Source: Thermoanaerobacterium sp. PSU-2
GTDB taxonomy: Bacteria > Bacillota > Thermoanaerobacteria > Thermoanaerobacterales > Thermoanaerobacteraceae
Assembly (NCBI RefSeq): GCF_002102475.1
Contig: NZ_MSQD01000013.1
Location: 25,656-89,655 of the forward strand
Length of the DNA: 64,000 bases
Direction: 5' to 3'
Every line of letters begins with the position of its first letter. Position 1 is the first letter of the stretch. The notes beneath the pieces are model-generated. The model did not search any database. It saw only the letters and a program-made list of their open reading frames with translations, and was not told the DNA's origin. This document shows positions 27,199-35,140 of this stretch, one piece after another. The translations under genes were made by a program, and so were the position numbers.

Positions 27199-27235
27199 AG
27201 TATAGGGATCATGTCACTAGCATAATCCCTATACT
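27199..27235 (-). other. Intercistronic hairpin between binding-protein and permease genes
   Basis: AGTATAGGGAT (27199-27209) and ATCCCTATACT (27225-27235) form a perfect 11-bp stem with a 15-base loop, 8 bases after the binding-protein stop. No clear U-run follows on the minus strand. It matches similar hairpins at 18581 and 52974 in position but not in sequence. Confidence 0.78.
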
Positions 27236-27242
27236 TTACCAA

Positions 27243-28550
27243 TTAATTATTTTTTAAATAAACATCAATTTCTCTCGCAGCATCGTCCAAAGCTTTTTGT
27301 GGTGTTGCTACATGCCTAAATACTTTTTCAAAAGCCAAACTTAATGATTTATCTATTTTATCCCAATTTGGGCTTGGCGTACGAGGCCATGCACTCTCCA
27401 TTTGCTGCACATACAATTTTAAAATAGGATCAGAACTTATTTCTTCGGAGTTTGCAACGACCTTGTTAGTAGGTATTAGATACGCCTGCTTAGCCAAAAT
27501 CTTTTGTGGTGTTTCTGAAAACATATATTTCATAAAAGTCCAAGCTTCCTTTGGATGTTTGCTACCTTTAAACAAAACTAGATCCTCACCACCAACTACA
27601 GAAATACTACCAGCAGAACCTTGTGGAAACAAAGCCGGTACAGTCGTGTTTTTTACAGAATCGCCTTGTATACTATAATACCACGGACCATCATCAATCA
27701 TTAAATAATTGTTGCCTTTCATGCCACCCCAAGAATCAGGTTTACCACCGATTATTGTTGGCGCGATCAATCCTTTATTATATAAATCAAGTAATTTCTG
27801 CAATGCCGCTACACTTTCTGGGCTATTTAAGTACCCAGTCGCCTTTGTATATTTATCATCTGTAACCTTGCCACCAAGTGACAGGAAATATGGTGCCATT
27901 CCCCATGTACTTGTACCTCCAATGCCAATACCCCATTTATCTTTTGATTTTAATTTTTCTGCTGCTGAAACCAAATCATCAAAAGTCTTTGGCGGCTCAT
28001 TCAATCCTAATTGTTGAAGCAGTGTCTTGTTATACAAAGCAATTTTGGTATTAGTATCCTGCGGTATGCCATAATAATGACCTTTATAATAATTTGTCGC
28101 TAGAGGACCTGCAAATGAATTATTTTTAATTTCATTAAAGCCGTCTAAATTATCAACTTCCCGAAGTGCTCCAAGTTTAGCAAATCCTGATACCCACACA
28201 ATATCCATTCTCATAACATCTGGAACAGCATTGCCTGAAACCGCTGTTATTACTTGTTGTCTTAGAGTATCAGTTGAAGGCATTCTTTTAGCATCAACTT
28301 TTATATTAGGATATTTCTTTTCAAAATCAGGTATAATCTGTTCTTTCAGCAATTTATCTTCTTCATCACTAAATGTATGCCAAAAAGTAATTGTAACAGT
28401 TTCTGAAGACTGAATTTCGTTTACATTCGAACTGTTACCAGAACTGTTATCTGCTGATTTAGAATTTTTAGCAATACCACATCCAGATAAAAGTACAGAA
28501 AATATCATTACTAATGCAACTAAAACTGACAACAACTTTTTACTTTTCAT
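27243..28550 (-). CDS. Sugar-binding lipoprotein of an ABC importer (alpha-glucan operon)
   Basis: This 435-residue family 1 binding protein has a lipoprotein signal (MKSKKLLSVLVALVMIFSVLLSGCG, lipobox LLSGC with Cys near residue 24), a Ser/Asn linker, and the mature start VTITFWHTFSDEEDKL usual for maltose- and isomaltose-type binding proteins. GGEDLVLFKGSKHPKEAWTF is the common late block. Gene context with GH66 and GH15 suggests isomaltooligosaccharides or dextran fragments as ligand. GGAGGG precedes ATG 28550. Confidence 0.93.
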   Translation of the reverse strand: MKSKKLLSVLVALVMIFSVLLSGCGIAKNSKSADNSSGNSSNVNEIQSSETVTITFWHTFSDEEDKLLKEQIIPDFEKKYPNIKVDAKRMPSTDTLRQQVITAVSGNAVPDVMRMDIVWVSGFAKLGALREVDNLDGFNEIKNNSFAGPLATNYYKGHYYGIPQDTNTKIALYNKTLLQQLGLNEPPKTFDDLVSAAEKLKSKDKWGIGIGGTSTWGMAPYFLSLGGKVTDDKYTKATGYLNSPESVAALQKLLDLYNKGLIAPTIIGGKPDSWGGMKGNNYLMIDDGPWYYSIQGDSVKNTTVPALFPQGSAGSISVVGGEDLVLFKGSKHPKEAWTFMKYMFSETPQKILAKQAYLIPTNKVVANSEEISSDPILKLYVQQMESAWPRTPSPNWDKIDKSLSLAFEKVFRHVATPQKALDDAAREIDVYLKNN

Positions 28551-28615
28551 CTCAATACCCTCCTAAAATTTTAATTTGGCAGAAAAATTTAATTTAAAAT
28601 TAAATCACCTCCTAT

Positions 28616-28639
28616 ACTTGCTTCATTGAATAAAGTATG
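28616..28639. promoter_or_regulatory. Predicted ROK-repressor operator, copy 1
   Basis: A 24-bp element whose minus-strand core is TTCAATGAAGCAAGT, preceded by CATACTTTA. It repeats with 23 of 24 bases at 29905-29928. It contains a palindrome of the form ACTT-TTCA-TGAA-AAGT. It lies between the repressor stop and the binding-protein start, where a repressor could control the transport genes. Confidence 0.75.
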
Positions 28640-28652
28640 TTAAAAAATTTAT

Positions 28653-29879
28653 TTAAAACACCGCAAAAGCATCTTCTTGCTCTTCATATAGCGGCATTTC
28701 AAAAAGCTTACTAATTGCGAGTAATGATGCTCCTACCTCCCAAGCATCATCACCCAAGTTAGATACTCTAATCTGCACTTTTTTCTCATGCATTTTAAAA
28801 AAATTATTTTTTACAATATCAATTACAACAGGAAGAATAATATCTTTTGCAACCATTCCTTCGCCTGCAAGTATGATAGTCGATGGATTGAAAATATTTA
28901 TCACACTTAAAAGACCATAGCCTAAATATTTTGCAGACAGCTTCAGTGCATTTATAGCTAACATATCGCCATTTTTAGCATATTCATAAACTTTTTCAAT
29001 AGACAGTTCATCATCTATATTTATTTTACTTTCCTTAAAAAATTGAATATTTTCTTTTATATAATCTATAATAAAATTCTCAGAAGCATAAGCTTCAAGG
29101 CACCCTTTTTGCCCACATTCACATTTTCTGCCATCGGCTACCAAAACCATATGCCCAATTTCGCCAGCACCTCCAAAATCGCCACAGTAAAGACGCTTAT
29201 TAATTACTATACCGGAACCTATACCAGAGCCATACGTCACTACGATGAAATTACTGAGTGTTTTTCCTTGTCCATACCACAATTCAGCAAGTGTATATGC
29301 ATTTACATCATTATCTACATATACAGGTACATTAAATCTATCTTTTAAAATTCCACTAATATCAATATTTGACCAATTTAGCATTCCAGAGTATATTAAC
29401 AGTCCTCTTTTTTGATCTACAAGCCCCGATATAGCTATGCCTATACCAAGTAAACTTCTATCCATTGGTATTGCCTTTATTAAATCCTCTATATTTTTGA
29501 TAATCAATTCCAAAACATCATTACTATTCGATCCTCTTTTAAATGGAACTTTCTTCCTTTCTATAATGTCAGCGTTAAGATTAGTAAGGGCAAAAATCAA
29601 ATTATTTTCTTCTATTTTTATGCCTATAGTATATCCATAGTTATAGTTAAATTCTAATAATATAGGTTTTCTTCCACCGGTTGAATCAGCTTCACCAATT
29701 TCAAATATGAGTTTCTGTGATTTTAACTCCTCTACAATATTTGTTATAGTTGATAAACCTAAATTTAAATTCTTCGATATATCAGTACGGCTAATTGGAC
29801 CATTCAATCTTATTTCATTTATTACAAGTGAACGATTTATATCTTTTATTAAATCTTTATTGCCAATTCTAAGTCTCAT
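28653..29879 (-). CDS. ROK-family transcriptional repressor (NagC/XylR type)
   Basis: This 408-residue ROK protein has an N-terminal winged helix (about 12-65, NEIRLNGPISRTDISKNLNLGLSTITNIVEEL) and a C-terminal ROK sugar-binding part with ENDVNAYT-like DNDVNAYT, GGAGEIGH and the zinc cysteines of CECGQKGCLEAY. It is therefore a regulator, not a simple kinase. It heads the alpha-glucan operon, and near-identical 24-bp sites stand in its own promoter and before the binding-protein gene, so autoregulation and control of the operon are likely, with glucose or an isomaltooligosaccharide as inducer (inference). Confidence 0.92.
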   Translation of the reverse strand: MRLRIGNKDLIKDINRSLVINEIRLNGPISRTDISKNLNLGLSTITNIVEELKSQKLIFEIGEADSTGGRKPILLEFNYNYGYTIGIKIEENNLIFALTNLNADIIERKKVPFKRGSNSNDVLELIIKNIEDLIKAIPMDRSLLGIGIAISGLVDQKRGLLIYSGMLNWSNIDISGILKDRFNVPVYVDNDVNAYTLAELWYGQGKTLSNFIVVTYGSGIGSGIVINKRLYCGDFGGAGEIGHMVLVADGRKCECGQKGCLEAYASENFIIDYIKENIQFFKESKINIDDELSIEKVYEYAKNGDMLAINALKLSAKYLGYGLLSVINIFNPSTIILAGEGMVAKDIILPVVIDIVKNNFFKMHEKKVQIRVSNLGDDAWEVGASLLAISKLFEMPLYEEQEDAFAVF

Positions 29880-29897
29880 CTTATATCACCTAAAATC

Positions 29898-29926
29898 ATT
29901 ATAACATACTTTTTTCAATGAAGCAA
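29898..29926 (-). promoter_or_regulatory. Predicted sigma-A promoter of the ROK repressor gene
   Basis: On the minus strand TTGCTT (29921-29926), 17 bases, then TATAAT (29898-29903) with an extended TG one base upstream. The spacer holds most of the 24-bp operator copy, so bound repressor would block RNA polymerase. Confidence 0.7.
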
Positions 29927-29928
29927 GT
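29905..29928. promoter_or_regulatory. Predicted ROK-repressor operator, copy 2
   Basis: A 24-bp element that differs from copy 1 at one position (T for A in the ninth base). Core TTCAATGAAGCAAGT. It fills the space between the -35 and -10 boxes of the repressor promoter. Confidence 0.78.
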
Positions 29929-30063
29929 TTTATTTGAAGAAAATAATAAAAAATCGGTTATAAGAGTTTTTGTTCAATTGTGTTATTTCCTAAAAACTGC
30001 CAATTCATATACTTCTTTCAAAAGCGTAAAATCGCAAATTTAGATTTAAGCCTCTACTTGTAG

Positions 30064-30092
30064 TTGTGTATCCAAAAATGCTAATGTATAAT
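30064..30092 (+). promoter_or_regulatory. Predicted sigma-A promoter of the HEPN/MNT pair
   Basis: TTGTGT (30064-30069), 17 bases, then TATAAT (30087-30092), 33 bases before the HEPN start. Prediction from sequence only. Confidence 0.55.
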
Positions 30093-30124
30093 TAAAATAG
30101 TAAATTGTATTGGTGGTGAACAGT

Positions 30125-30556
30125 ATGGATATGGATGAATTCAACAGATGGTTTAATCAAGCAATTCACACGTTGAAATCAGCTTATAAAGATTATAAAG
30201 ATGGAGATTATTCATGGTCATGTTTTAAAGCACAACAAGCTGCGGAATATGCTGTTAAAGCACTTTTAAGAGCGTTTGGCATTTCTATAGTAGGCCATTC
30301 ACTTGTTAAATTAGCAAATGATCTTGATAATGCTGGAATTAATAAACCTGATGATTATAATAAGTGGGCTAGAAAACTTGACAGAGATTACATTCAACCA
30401 CGATACCCGGATGCTTACCCATCAGGAAGTCCTTACGAATATTATGACGAAGATGATGCAAAAATATCATTGGGATACGCCCAAAATATTCTAAATTATG
30501 TGGAGGAGTATATTAATGAATGCAGCATTGATAATAAGGGAAAAGAAAAGAAATAA
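30125..30556 (+). CDS. HEPN domain protein (toxin-type partner of MNT)
   Basis: This 143-residue HEPN-domain protein (PF05168-like) shows SAYKDYKDGDYSWSCFKAQQ, then AAEYAVKALLRAFGI, SLVKLANDL and DYIQPRYPDAYPSG, the usual HEPN pattern. HEPN proteins paired with MNT nucleotidyltransferases form toxin-antitoxin pairs in which HEPN is the RNase. Here the R-x4-6-H catalytic motif is not in its standard place (only an R-x8-H, RAFGISIVGH, is seen), so nuclease activity is doubtful. ATG 30125 follows GGTGG. The 3' end overlaps the next gene by 41 bases. Confidence 0.85.
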   Translation: MDMDEFNRWFNQAIHTLKSAYKDYKDGDYSWSCFKAQQAAEYAVKALLRAFGISIVGHSLVKLANDLDNAGINKPDDYNKWARKLDRDYIQPRYPDAYPSGSPYEYYDEDDAKISLGYAQNILNYVEEYINECSIDNKGKEKK

Positions 30557-30917
30557 TCTTATAGATATTGGCAAGAAATACTCGGAAATTATTAGCGATG
30601 TATTACATCCTATGTGTGCTATTATAATCGGTTCAGTTGCCAGAGGAGATTTTAACGATAGTAGTGATATTGATGTAATATTAATATCTGATAAAATACC
30701 TGGTAATTATAAGGAAAGGATGAAACTATTATACGATCATGTTTTTGATGCAATTGAACCAAAGGGCTATAACACCAATGAATTTAAATTGCTGTATTTT
30801 AAAAAAAATCCCATTTCTGTGGAAGCAATTGAAAAGGGTATTGTAATTTATGATGATGGAATATGGGATAAATTAAAAAAAGATATTTTTTCGGAAAAGG
30901 TTGGAGAAGTCCAATAA
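30516..30917 (+). CDS. MNT-type nucleotidyltransferase (antitoxin-type partner of HEPN)
   Basis: This 133-residue minimal nucleotidyltransferase has a perfect GSx10DxD motif: GS at 39-40 and the aspartates of DSSDIDVILI at 51 and 53. A third carboxylate is probably in the later FKLLYF region. ATG 30516 has the ideal GGAGGAG site 7 bases upstream, inside the HEPN frame, so the two are coupled. In studied pairs the MNT protein adds AMP to its HEPN partner and so blocks the toxin. That role is inferred here. Confidence 0.88.
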   Translation: MNAALIIREKKRNNLIDIGKKYSEIISDVLHPMCAIIIGSVARGDFNDSSDIDVILISDKIPGNYKERMKLLYDHVFDAIEPKGYNTNEFKLLYFKKNPISVEAIEKGIVIYDDGIWDKLKKDIFSEKVGEVQ

Positions 30918-30921
30918 AAAA

Positions 30922-30936
30922 CGGCTATCATAGCCG
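30922..30936 (-). terminator. Terminator of the zinc-ribbon gene
   Basis: CGGCTA (30922-30927) pairs with TAGCCG (30931-30936). On the minus strand a T6 run follows directly, so it ends the gene that stops at 30952. On the plus strand there is no T-run. Confidence 0.75.
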
Positions 30937-30951
30937 CAATCAGCACACATT

Positions 30952-31239
30952 TCAATTCTTTTTATTTATAAAATCACTTGGTGATTTTAGGATTTTGATT
31001 GGTATTGAAAATAAAAATTTATTTAATTCGCTTATCAATTCTTCTGTTATTTTAAATGATTTCTCTAATAACCCAATGTTTTTATTTCTTGATATAAAGT
31101 CATCTTTCAGCTCTATCTCAGTCTTGCAATCTTGACATCTTATTCTAATTATTTTTTCATCGCCATTGTAGTAAATTACGTGATTAGTATTTCTATTGCA
31201 GTGCAAGCAAAACAGGTCGGCTTCCATATACTTTATCAT
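30952..31239 (-). CDS. Small zinc-ribbon protein of unknown function
   Basis: This 95-residue protein has two Cys-x2-Cys knuckles, FCLHCNRNTNH and IRCQDCKTEIEL, spaced by about 22 residues, which should bind one zinc ion. The C-terminal half (FKITEELISELNKFLFSIPIKI) is helical. Similar short proteins occur in Thermoanaerobacterales and Moorella, without known function as far as I recall. AGAGGTG precedes ATG 31239, and a terminator lies on its 3' side, so it is a single-gene unit. Confidence 0.7.
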   Translation of the reverse strand: MIKYMEADLFCLHCNRNTNHVIYYNGDEKIIRIRCQDCKTEIELKDDFISRNKNIGLLEKSFKITEELISELNKFLFSIPIKILKSPSDFINKKN

Positions 31240-31285
31240 ATAAACACCTCTTGTAAACTATTCTTGATTTTAAAATGTACAGCCT

Positions 31286-31323
31286 AAAACTCCACCTATA
31301 TTTACTTAATAAAGTGGAGTTTT
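31286..31323 (-). terminator. Terminator of the sigma-54-type PTS operon
   Basis: AAAACTCCAC (31286-31295) pairs with GTGGAGTTTT (31314-31323), a 10-bp stem with an 18-base loop, about 70 bases after the YjbQ gene stop. On the minus strand the 3' arm ends with TTTT. Confidence 0.72.
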
Positions 31324-31391
31324 GCATATACAATTACAATAATTTTTGACATTCTAAGCCGTTTTATCTAATAATAACTTCAATCTAAAAA

Positions 31392-31913
31392 TTATTCTCC
31401 TAAAACAATTATTTTGCATTTTCGAATGCGTGATCTTGTACGATCAAAATCCACAAAGTAAATATAGCCTGTTGGCCCTACCCCTAATTTCCCATTATCA
31501 ACTTCAAATATCTGGCTGGAACCAATCAATGTAGCTTTTAAATGTGCATCACAGTTTAGAAGTGCTGAACGATCACCATTTGGAAGGTAGTCTTCTACAT
31601 CAGGCCATGATAATACTGCTTCATAATGTTTTTCACCGGGATAGTTATATTGTCCTTCTTCAACTTGATCTGGAATTATCTTTTTAAGGACATTGTTTAA
31701 ATCAGCTTGAAGATATTCATCGCCATCTTCAGTATAATCGTGAACAAATTCTTCAAAAAACACAGAACAAGTAGTATGAGGAGAAATCACAGCACAGATG
31801 CCATTTTGTATCTCGCTTTTTTTGATTATTTCCTTAACAGAAGGAGTTATATTAAAAAAGCTAGGTGTTCCTCCATGAGATGTTAAATAAATTTGTTCTT
31901 TATATATTTTCAT
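31392..31913 (-). CDS. YjbQ family (UPF0047) protein in a PTS operon
   Basis: This 173-residue YjbQ-fold protein shows GICAVISPHTTCSVFFEEF, then a central LNCDAHLKATLIGSSQIFEVDNGKLGVGPTGYIYFVDFD block, the family hallmark with a conserved histidine near SAHLK and HTT. YjbQ proteins are usually about 130-140 residues; this one has an insert of about 30 near LQADLNNVLKKIIPDQ. Some members have weak thiamine-phosphate-synthase activity, but their real role is unsettled. It is the last gene of the PTS/aldolase/isomerase operon, which suggests an activity on a sugar phosphate. This is inference. Confidence 0.83.
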   Translation of the reverse strand: MKIYKEQIYLTSHGGTPSFFNITPSVKEIIKKSEIQNGICAVISPHTTCSVFFEEFVHDYTEDGDEYLQADLNNVLKKIIPDQVEEGQYNYPGEKHYEAVLSWPDVEDYLPNGDRSALLNCDAHLKATLIGSSQIFEVDNGKLGVGPTGYIYFVDFDRTRSRIRKCKIIVLGE

Positions 31914-31929
31914 TCTAATGCCTCCTTCC

Positions 31930-32619
31930 TTATCTTAATTCATTTTTAGCCTTTACAATAGCCTGTATCATTTCTTCTAACATTTTTATTCTATCCGGCG
32001 CATTGATTATGCCGCTTGTCGCTCCAGTCCCATCTGCACCATTTATTATCGTCTGATAAACATCTTCCCCAGAACTTATTCCCGCTGCCTGCATAACTAA
32101 GATATTGTCATTTATATCTTTTATTTTCCTCGTAGTTTCTCTTATATACTCGTAATCACTGGTTTTCCCTGTACCAATTAAATCAGTTGGTTCACACAAT
32201 AATATGTCAGGTTCCAACATAGCTATAGCTGTAGCTTCTTCTACAGAATCAGCACATACAATTGTAATAAGTTCTAAATCTTTCGCTCTTTTTATCGTTT
32301 TAACCAAATCGGATAATTTTAATGAATGCTCAGCATGATTTAAAAATACCGCTTCAGCGCCCGATGATTTTATCGATTCAGGCAGTACATAGCCCATCCC
32401 ACGTCCAGGTAGTAATGGATCCATATGCTGTGCTGTAATCTTGATGTTTTTTGTATTAGATTTAATGTAATATAAATCTGCAAATGGCGCAGTAAAAAAT
32501 ATGTCGACATCATAATCTTCGGCAAACTTGTCTGCAGCAAGTGCTAATCGTAAACTTTCTTCACCGTATAAATATGACTTGGGATTGACTACAAAAAATG
32601 GTGTTCTTATTTTGCCCAT
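31930..32619 (-). CDS. Archaeal-type triosephosphate isomerase
   Basis: This 229-residue TIM-barrel isomerase is shorter than bacterial TIM (about 250) and resembles the archaeal form. N12 and K14 in VNPKSY, H95 in LNHAEHS and E143 in CEPTDLIGTGK are the catalytic residues. Phosphate-binding loop 8 reads QAAGISSGEDVYQTI, as in archaeal enzymes, not YGGSV. It is thus not the housekeeping glycolytic gene. It follows the aldolase by 12 bases. It probably isomerises the triose or tetrose phosphate produced by the operon's aldolase; the exact substrate is open. Confidence 0.85.
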   Translation of the reverse strand: MGKIRTPFFVVNPKSYLYGEESLRLALAADKFAEDYDVDIFFTAPFADLYYIKSNTKNIKITAQHMDPLLPGRGMGYVLPESIKSSGAEAVFLNHAEHSLKLSDLVKTIKRAKDLELITIVCADSVEEATAIAMLEPDILLCEPTDLIGTGKTSDYEYIRETTRKIKDINDNILVMQAAGISSGEDVYQTIINGADGTGATSGIINAPDRIKMLEEMIQAIVKAKNELR

Positions 32620-32631
32620 GTTATCACCTCT

Positions 32632-33483
32632 TCATATGACATTAGCTTGTCTGTATTTGTTTGTTTCAAAAACATCATAATAATGTTCTAAGCATTCTTT
32701 CATACCTTCTCTTTGAGCATAAAGTAATTCATAATAATCGCTGAATTGAGTGTTTTTAACTCTATCACATGCAGCAGTCACTAAATCGGTGTAAATGTTA
32801 ATCTTGCTTATTCCTTCAGTAGCACATCTTTTTAAATTGTCATCTCCAGAAGACGAGCCTCCATGAAGTACCAAAGGAATATCCACAGCATTCCTAATTT
32901 CTCTTAATCTGTTAAAATCTATAACTGGTTTCCCTTTATAATGTCCGTGAGCGGTGCCAATAGAAATCGCTAAAGAATCTACATCTGTAAGCTCCACAAA
33001 TCTTTTCGCATCTTCAACGGTAGTATATATACTATCACTATTGTCATTATTTCTATAATTTTCACTGTTGCCAACATGCCCAATTTCGGCTTCTACAACT
33101 ACTCCTCTCAAATGAGCATATTTTACTATCTCTTTTGTTTTTCTAACATTGTCTTCGAATGGTTCCATAGAAGCGTCTATCATTACTGAGTTGAATCCAT
33201 TGTCTATTGCTTTCATGATCAAGTCTTTTTTTGTACCATGGTCAAAATGCAAAACTGCAGGAATCTTAGCCTTTTCACCATAGTATTTACCCAAATAAAG
33301 TGCTTCATCAAGTGATAAAAAATCTTCATGTGCCTCTGCGTATGCCAAAATAATAGGTAGATTTAATTTTTCCGCAACTTCAATATATGCTTTTATAGAG
33401 TTCTGGTCTACGAAATTTGGAGCCGGTATAGCGAAATTATATTTCCTTGCAATTTTAAATAATTCTTTTGATGATACTAACAA
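32632..33483 (-). CDS. Class II (zinc) fructose/tagatose-bisphosphate-type aldolase
   Basis: This 283-residue class II aldolase binds zinc through H82 in FDHGTKKD, a later H in GTAHGHYKG and H in LHGGSSS. E133 and H136 in EAEIGHVG and the D104 region VMIDASMEPFEDNV are also typical, as is the phosphate-binding GSSSGDDNL. Members of the KbaY/GatY/FbaA group cleave ketose phosphates to DHAP plus an aldehyde. In this operon there is no sugar-phosphate kinase, so it may cleave a ketose-1-phosphate made directly by the PTS (inference). A 14-bp hairpin separates it from the IIC gene. Confidence 0.88.
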   Translation of the reverse strand: MLVSSKELFKIARKYNFAIPAPNFVDQNSIKAYIEVAEKLNLPIILAYAEAHEDFLSLDEALYLGKYYGEKAKIPAVLHFDHGTKKDLIMKAIDNGFNSVMIDASMEPFEDNVRKTKEIVKYAHLRGVVVEAEIGHVGNSENYRNNDNSDSIYTTVEDAKRFVELTDVDSLAISIGTAHGHYKGKPVIDFNRLREIRNAVDIPLVLHGGSSSGDDNLKRCATEGISKINIYTDLVTAACDRVKNTQFSDYYELLYAQREGMKECLEHYYDVFETNKYRQANVI

Positions 33484-33531
33484 GAGATCATCTCCTTATA
33501 TTTAATATTTTATGATAGATAACATTTTCAA

Positions 33532-33567
33532 AATCTTAATGGGAGCATTAAAACTCCCATTAAGATT
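33532..33567 (-). other. Strong hairpin between PTS IIC and aldolase genes
   Basis: AATCTTAATGGGAG (33532-33545) pairs perfectly with CTCCCATTAAGATT (33554-33567), 14 bp with an 8-base loop, 9 bases after the IIC stop. On the minus strand TTTTG follows, so partial termination or message stabilisation is possible; on the plus strand a T-run would make it a terminator. Confidence 0.8.
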
Positions 33568-33576
33568 TTTTATTAT

Positions 33577-34824
33577 TTAGAACAGATTCATGATCTTTAA
33601 AATTATCCATGTTAATGGATTAGCACCATCACATATACTTGATATTTGAGAAGCACCACTAGGGAATTTAAATGCAGCATCCGTTGCAGCCTGTGTAAGA
33701 AGTGGTGCAACATTAGTTGCAATTAAAAGTCCTACACCAATTACAATTGCTCCAATTAAAACTGACCTAAACACATTTCCTCTTGTGATAGGCGCTATCA
33801 TCGCCACCATAAACGGTATTGTAGCTAAATCTCCAAATGGCAAAACATTGTTACCTGGCAGTATTACCGCAATCAATATCGTAATAGGTACTAAAATTAA
33901 CGCTGTAGATATTGCTGCAGGATGACCAACCGCAACTGCAGAATCAAGCCCTATATAGAATTCTTTACCTGCAAATCTTTTCTGCATAAATGATTTTGCG
34001 GCTTCGGAAATTGGTATAAGGCCTTCCATGAGTATTTTTACCATCCTTGGCATCAAAAACATTACACCAGCCATAGACATTCCAAGATTTAAAGTCGTCT
34101 TTGCATCAAATTTTGCTAATATACCTAATATCAATCCCAAGATTAAACCTAATACAACAGGCTCTCCAAATATGCCAAATTTCTTATTAATTGTATCAGG
34201 ATCTGCTTCAATTTTGTTAATGTAAGGTATTTTGTCAATTAATTTATTCAATGGTATGGCTATTGGTACATACGCTGCTGAAAAGCCGTGTGGCAAGGAA
34301 ATTCCGGGTAATCCATAAAAGTCTTGCACAGTTTTTGCTGTCCAGTCTGCAAGCTTCAACACTATGGCTGCATTAATTGCTGCCGCAATTAAGCCTAATG
34401 TTAAGTTTCCTGTAGCAGCGGTCACAAGAGCTCCAGTAAAAGCAAAATGCCAATAATTCCAGAAATCTACGTTTACAGTCTTTGTCAATCTTGTGGCAAG
34501 CATTATGATATTGATAGCAAGACCTAATGGTATTACAAAAGCTCCTACTTTCGATGCAAATGCAATTGCTGATGATGCCGGCCAACCAACATCAATCACA
34601 TTTAATTTTACACCCATGTTTTTAACCATTGCTTGTGCTGCAGGTCCTAAATTATTGACAAGTAAGCCTATAACAAGATTTATTCCAATGAATCCTATTC
34701 CGATTGTTAAAGCTGAACGAAAAGCCTTACCAGGCTTCTCACCTAAAATCATACCAAGTATGAAGATTATTATAGGAAGCATTACAACTGCGCCAAGATC
34801 CAACAAATATTTTATTACACTCAT
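33577..34824 (-). CDS. PTS galactitol-type EIIC permease
   Basis: This 415-residue membrane protein has about 10-12 hydrophobic segments and belongs to the Gat/SgcC family of PTS permeases. The blocks VMLPIIIFILGMILGEKPGKAF, IDVGWPASSAIAFAS near residue 78 and the late FYIGLDSAVAVGHPAAISTALIL are typical. It forms the membrane channel and passes the sugar for phosphorylation by IIB and IIA. The sugar is unknown; galactitol, pentitol or tetritol-like polyols and ketoses are possible for the family. Confidence 0.92.
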   Translation of the reverse strand: MSVIKYLLDLGAVVMLPIIIFILGMILGEKPGKAFRSALTIGIGFIGINLVIGLLVNNLGPAAQAMVKNMGVKLNVIDVGWPASSAIAFASKVGAFVIPLGLAINIIMLATRLTKTVNVDFWNYWHFAFTGALVTAATGNLTLGLIAAAINAAIVLKLADWTAKTVQDFYGLPGISLPHGFSAAYVPIAIPLNKLIDKIPYINKIEADPDTINKKFGIFGEPVVLGLILGLILGILAKFDAKTTLNLGMSMAGVMFLMPRMVKILMEGLIPISEAAKSFMQKRFAGKEFYIGLDSAVAVGHPAAISTALILVPITILIAVILPGNNVLPFGDLATIPFMVAMIAPITRGNVFRSVLIGAIVIGVGLLIATNVAPLLTQAATDAAFKFPSGASQISSICDGANPLTWIILKIMNLF

Positions 34825-34834
34825 TCATAACACC

Positions 34835-35119
34835 TCACTTTTTCAATTCACTTATAATCTCTTCAAGCACTTTTTCTTCGCCTATACCTGTTATCAAGGA
34901 AAGAGCATTGATGCTTTTTTTGCCAAAATTGTCTTTTAAAATCGTTGTAGTTACGATAAGATCCGCATTTTCTGCATATCCCTTGATCTCTGTAACTTTG
35001 CATTGGATTATGTTTACATGAAGATTTTCTTTTTTACATGCTTCCGTTATTTTCTCCGCAACGACAGTTGATGTAGCAATTCCTGTTCCACATGCCACTA
35101 TAACAGTCTTTCTTGTCAT
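34835..35119 (-). CDS. PTS galactitol-type EIIB subunit
   Basis: This 94-residue cytoplasmic phosphocarrier has the active cysteine near residue 10 in VIVACGTGIATSTVV, the P-loop of Gat-type IIB. ATG 35125 is too near the AAGGAG site; ATG 35119, 7 bases beyond, fits. It takes phosphate from IIA and gives it to the incoming sugar. Confidence 0.92.
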   Translation of the reverse strand: MTRKTVIVACGTGIATSTVVAEKITEACKKENLHVNIIQCKVTEIKGYAENADLIVTTTILKDNFGKKSINALSLITGIGEEKVLEEIISELKK

Positions 35120-35140
35120 ATTCATTCTCCTTTCAATATT

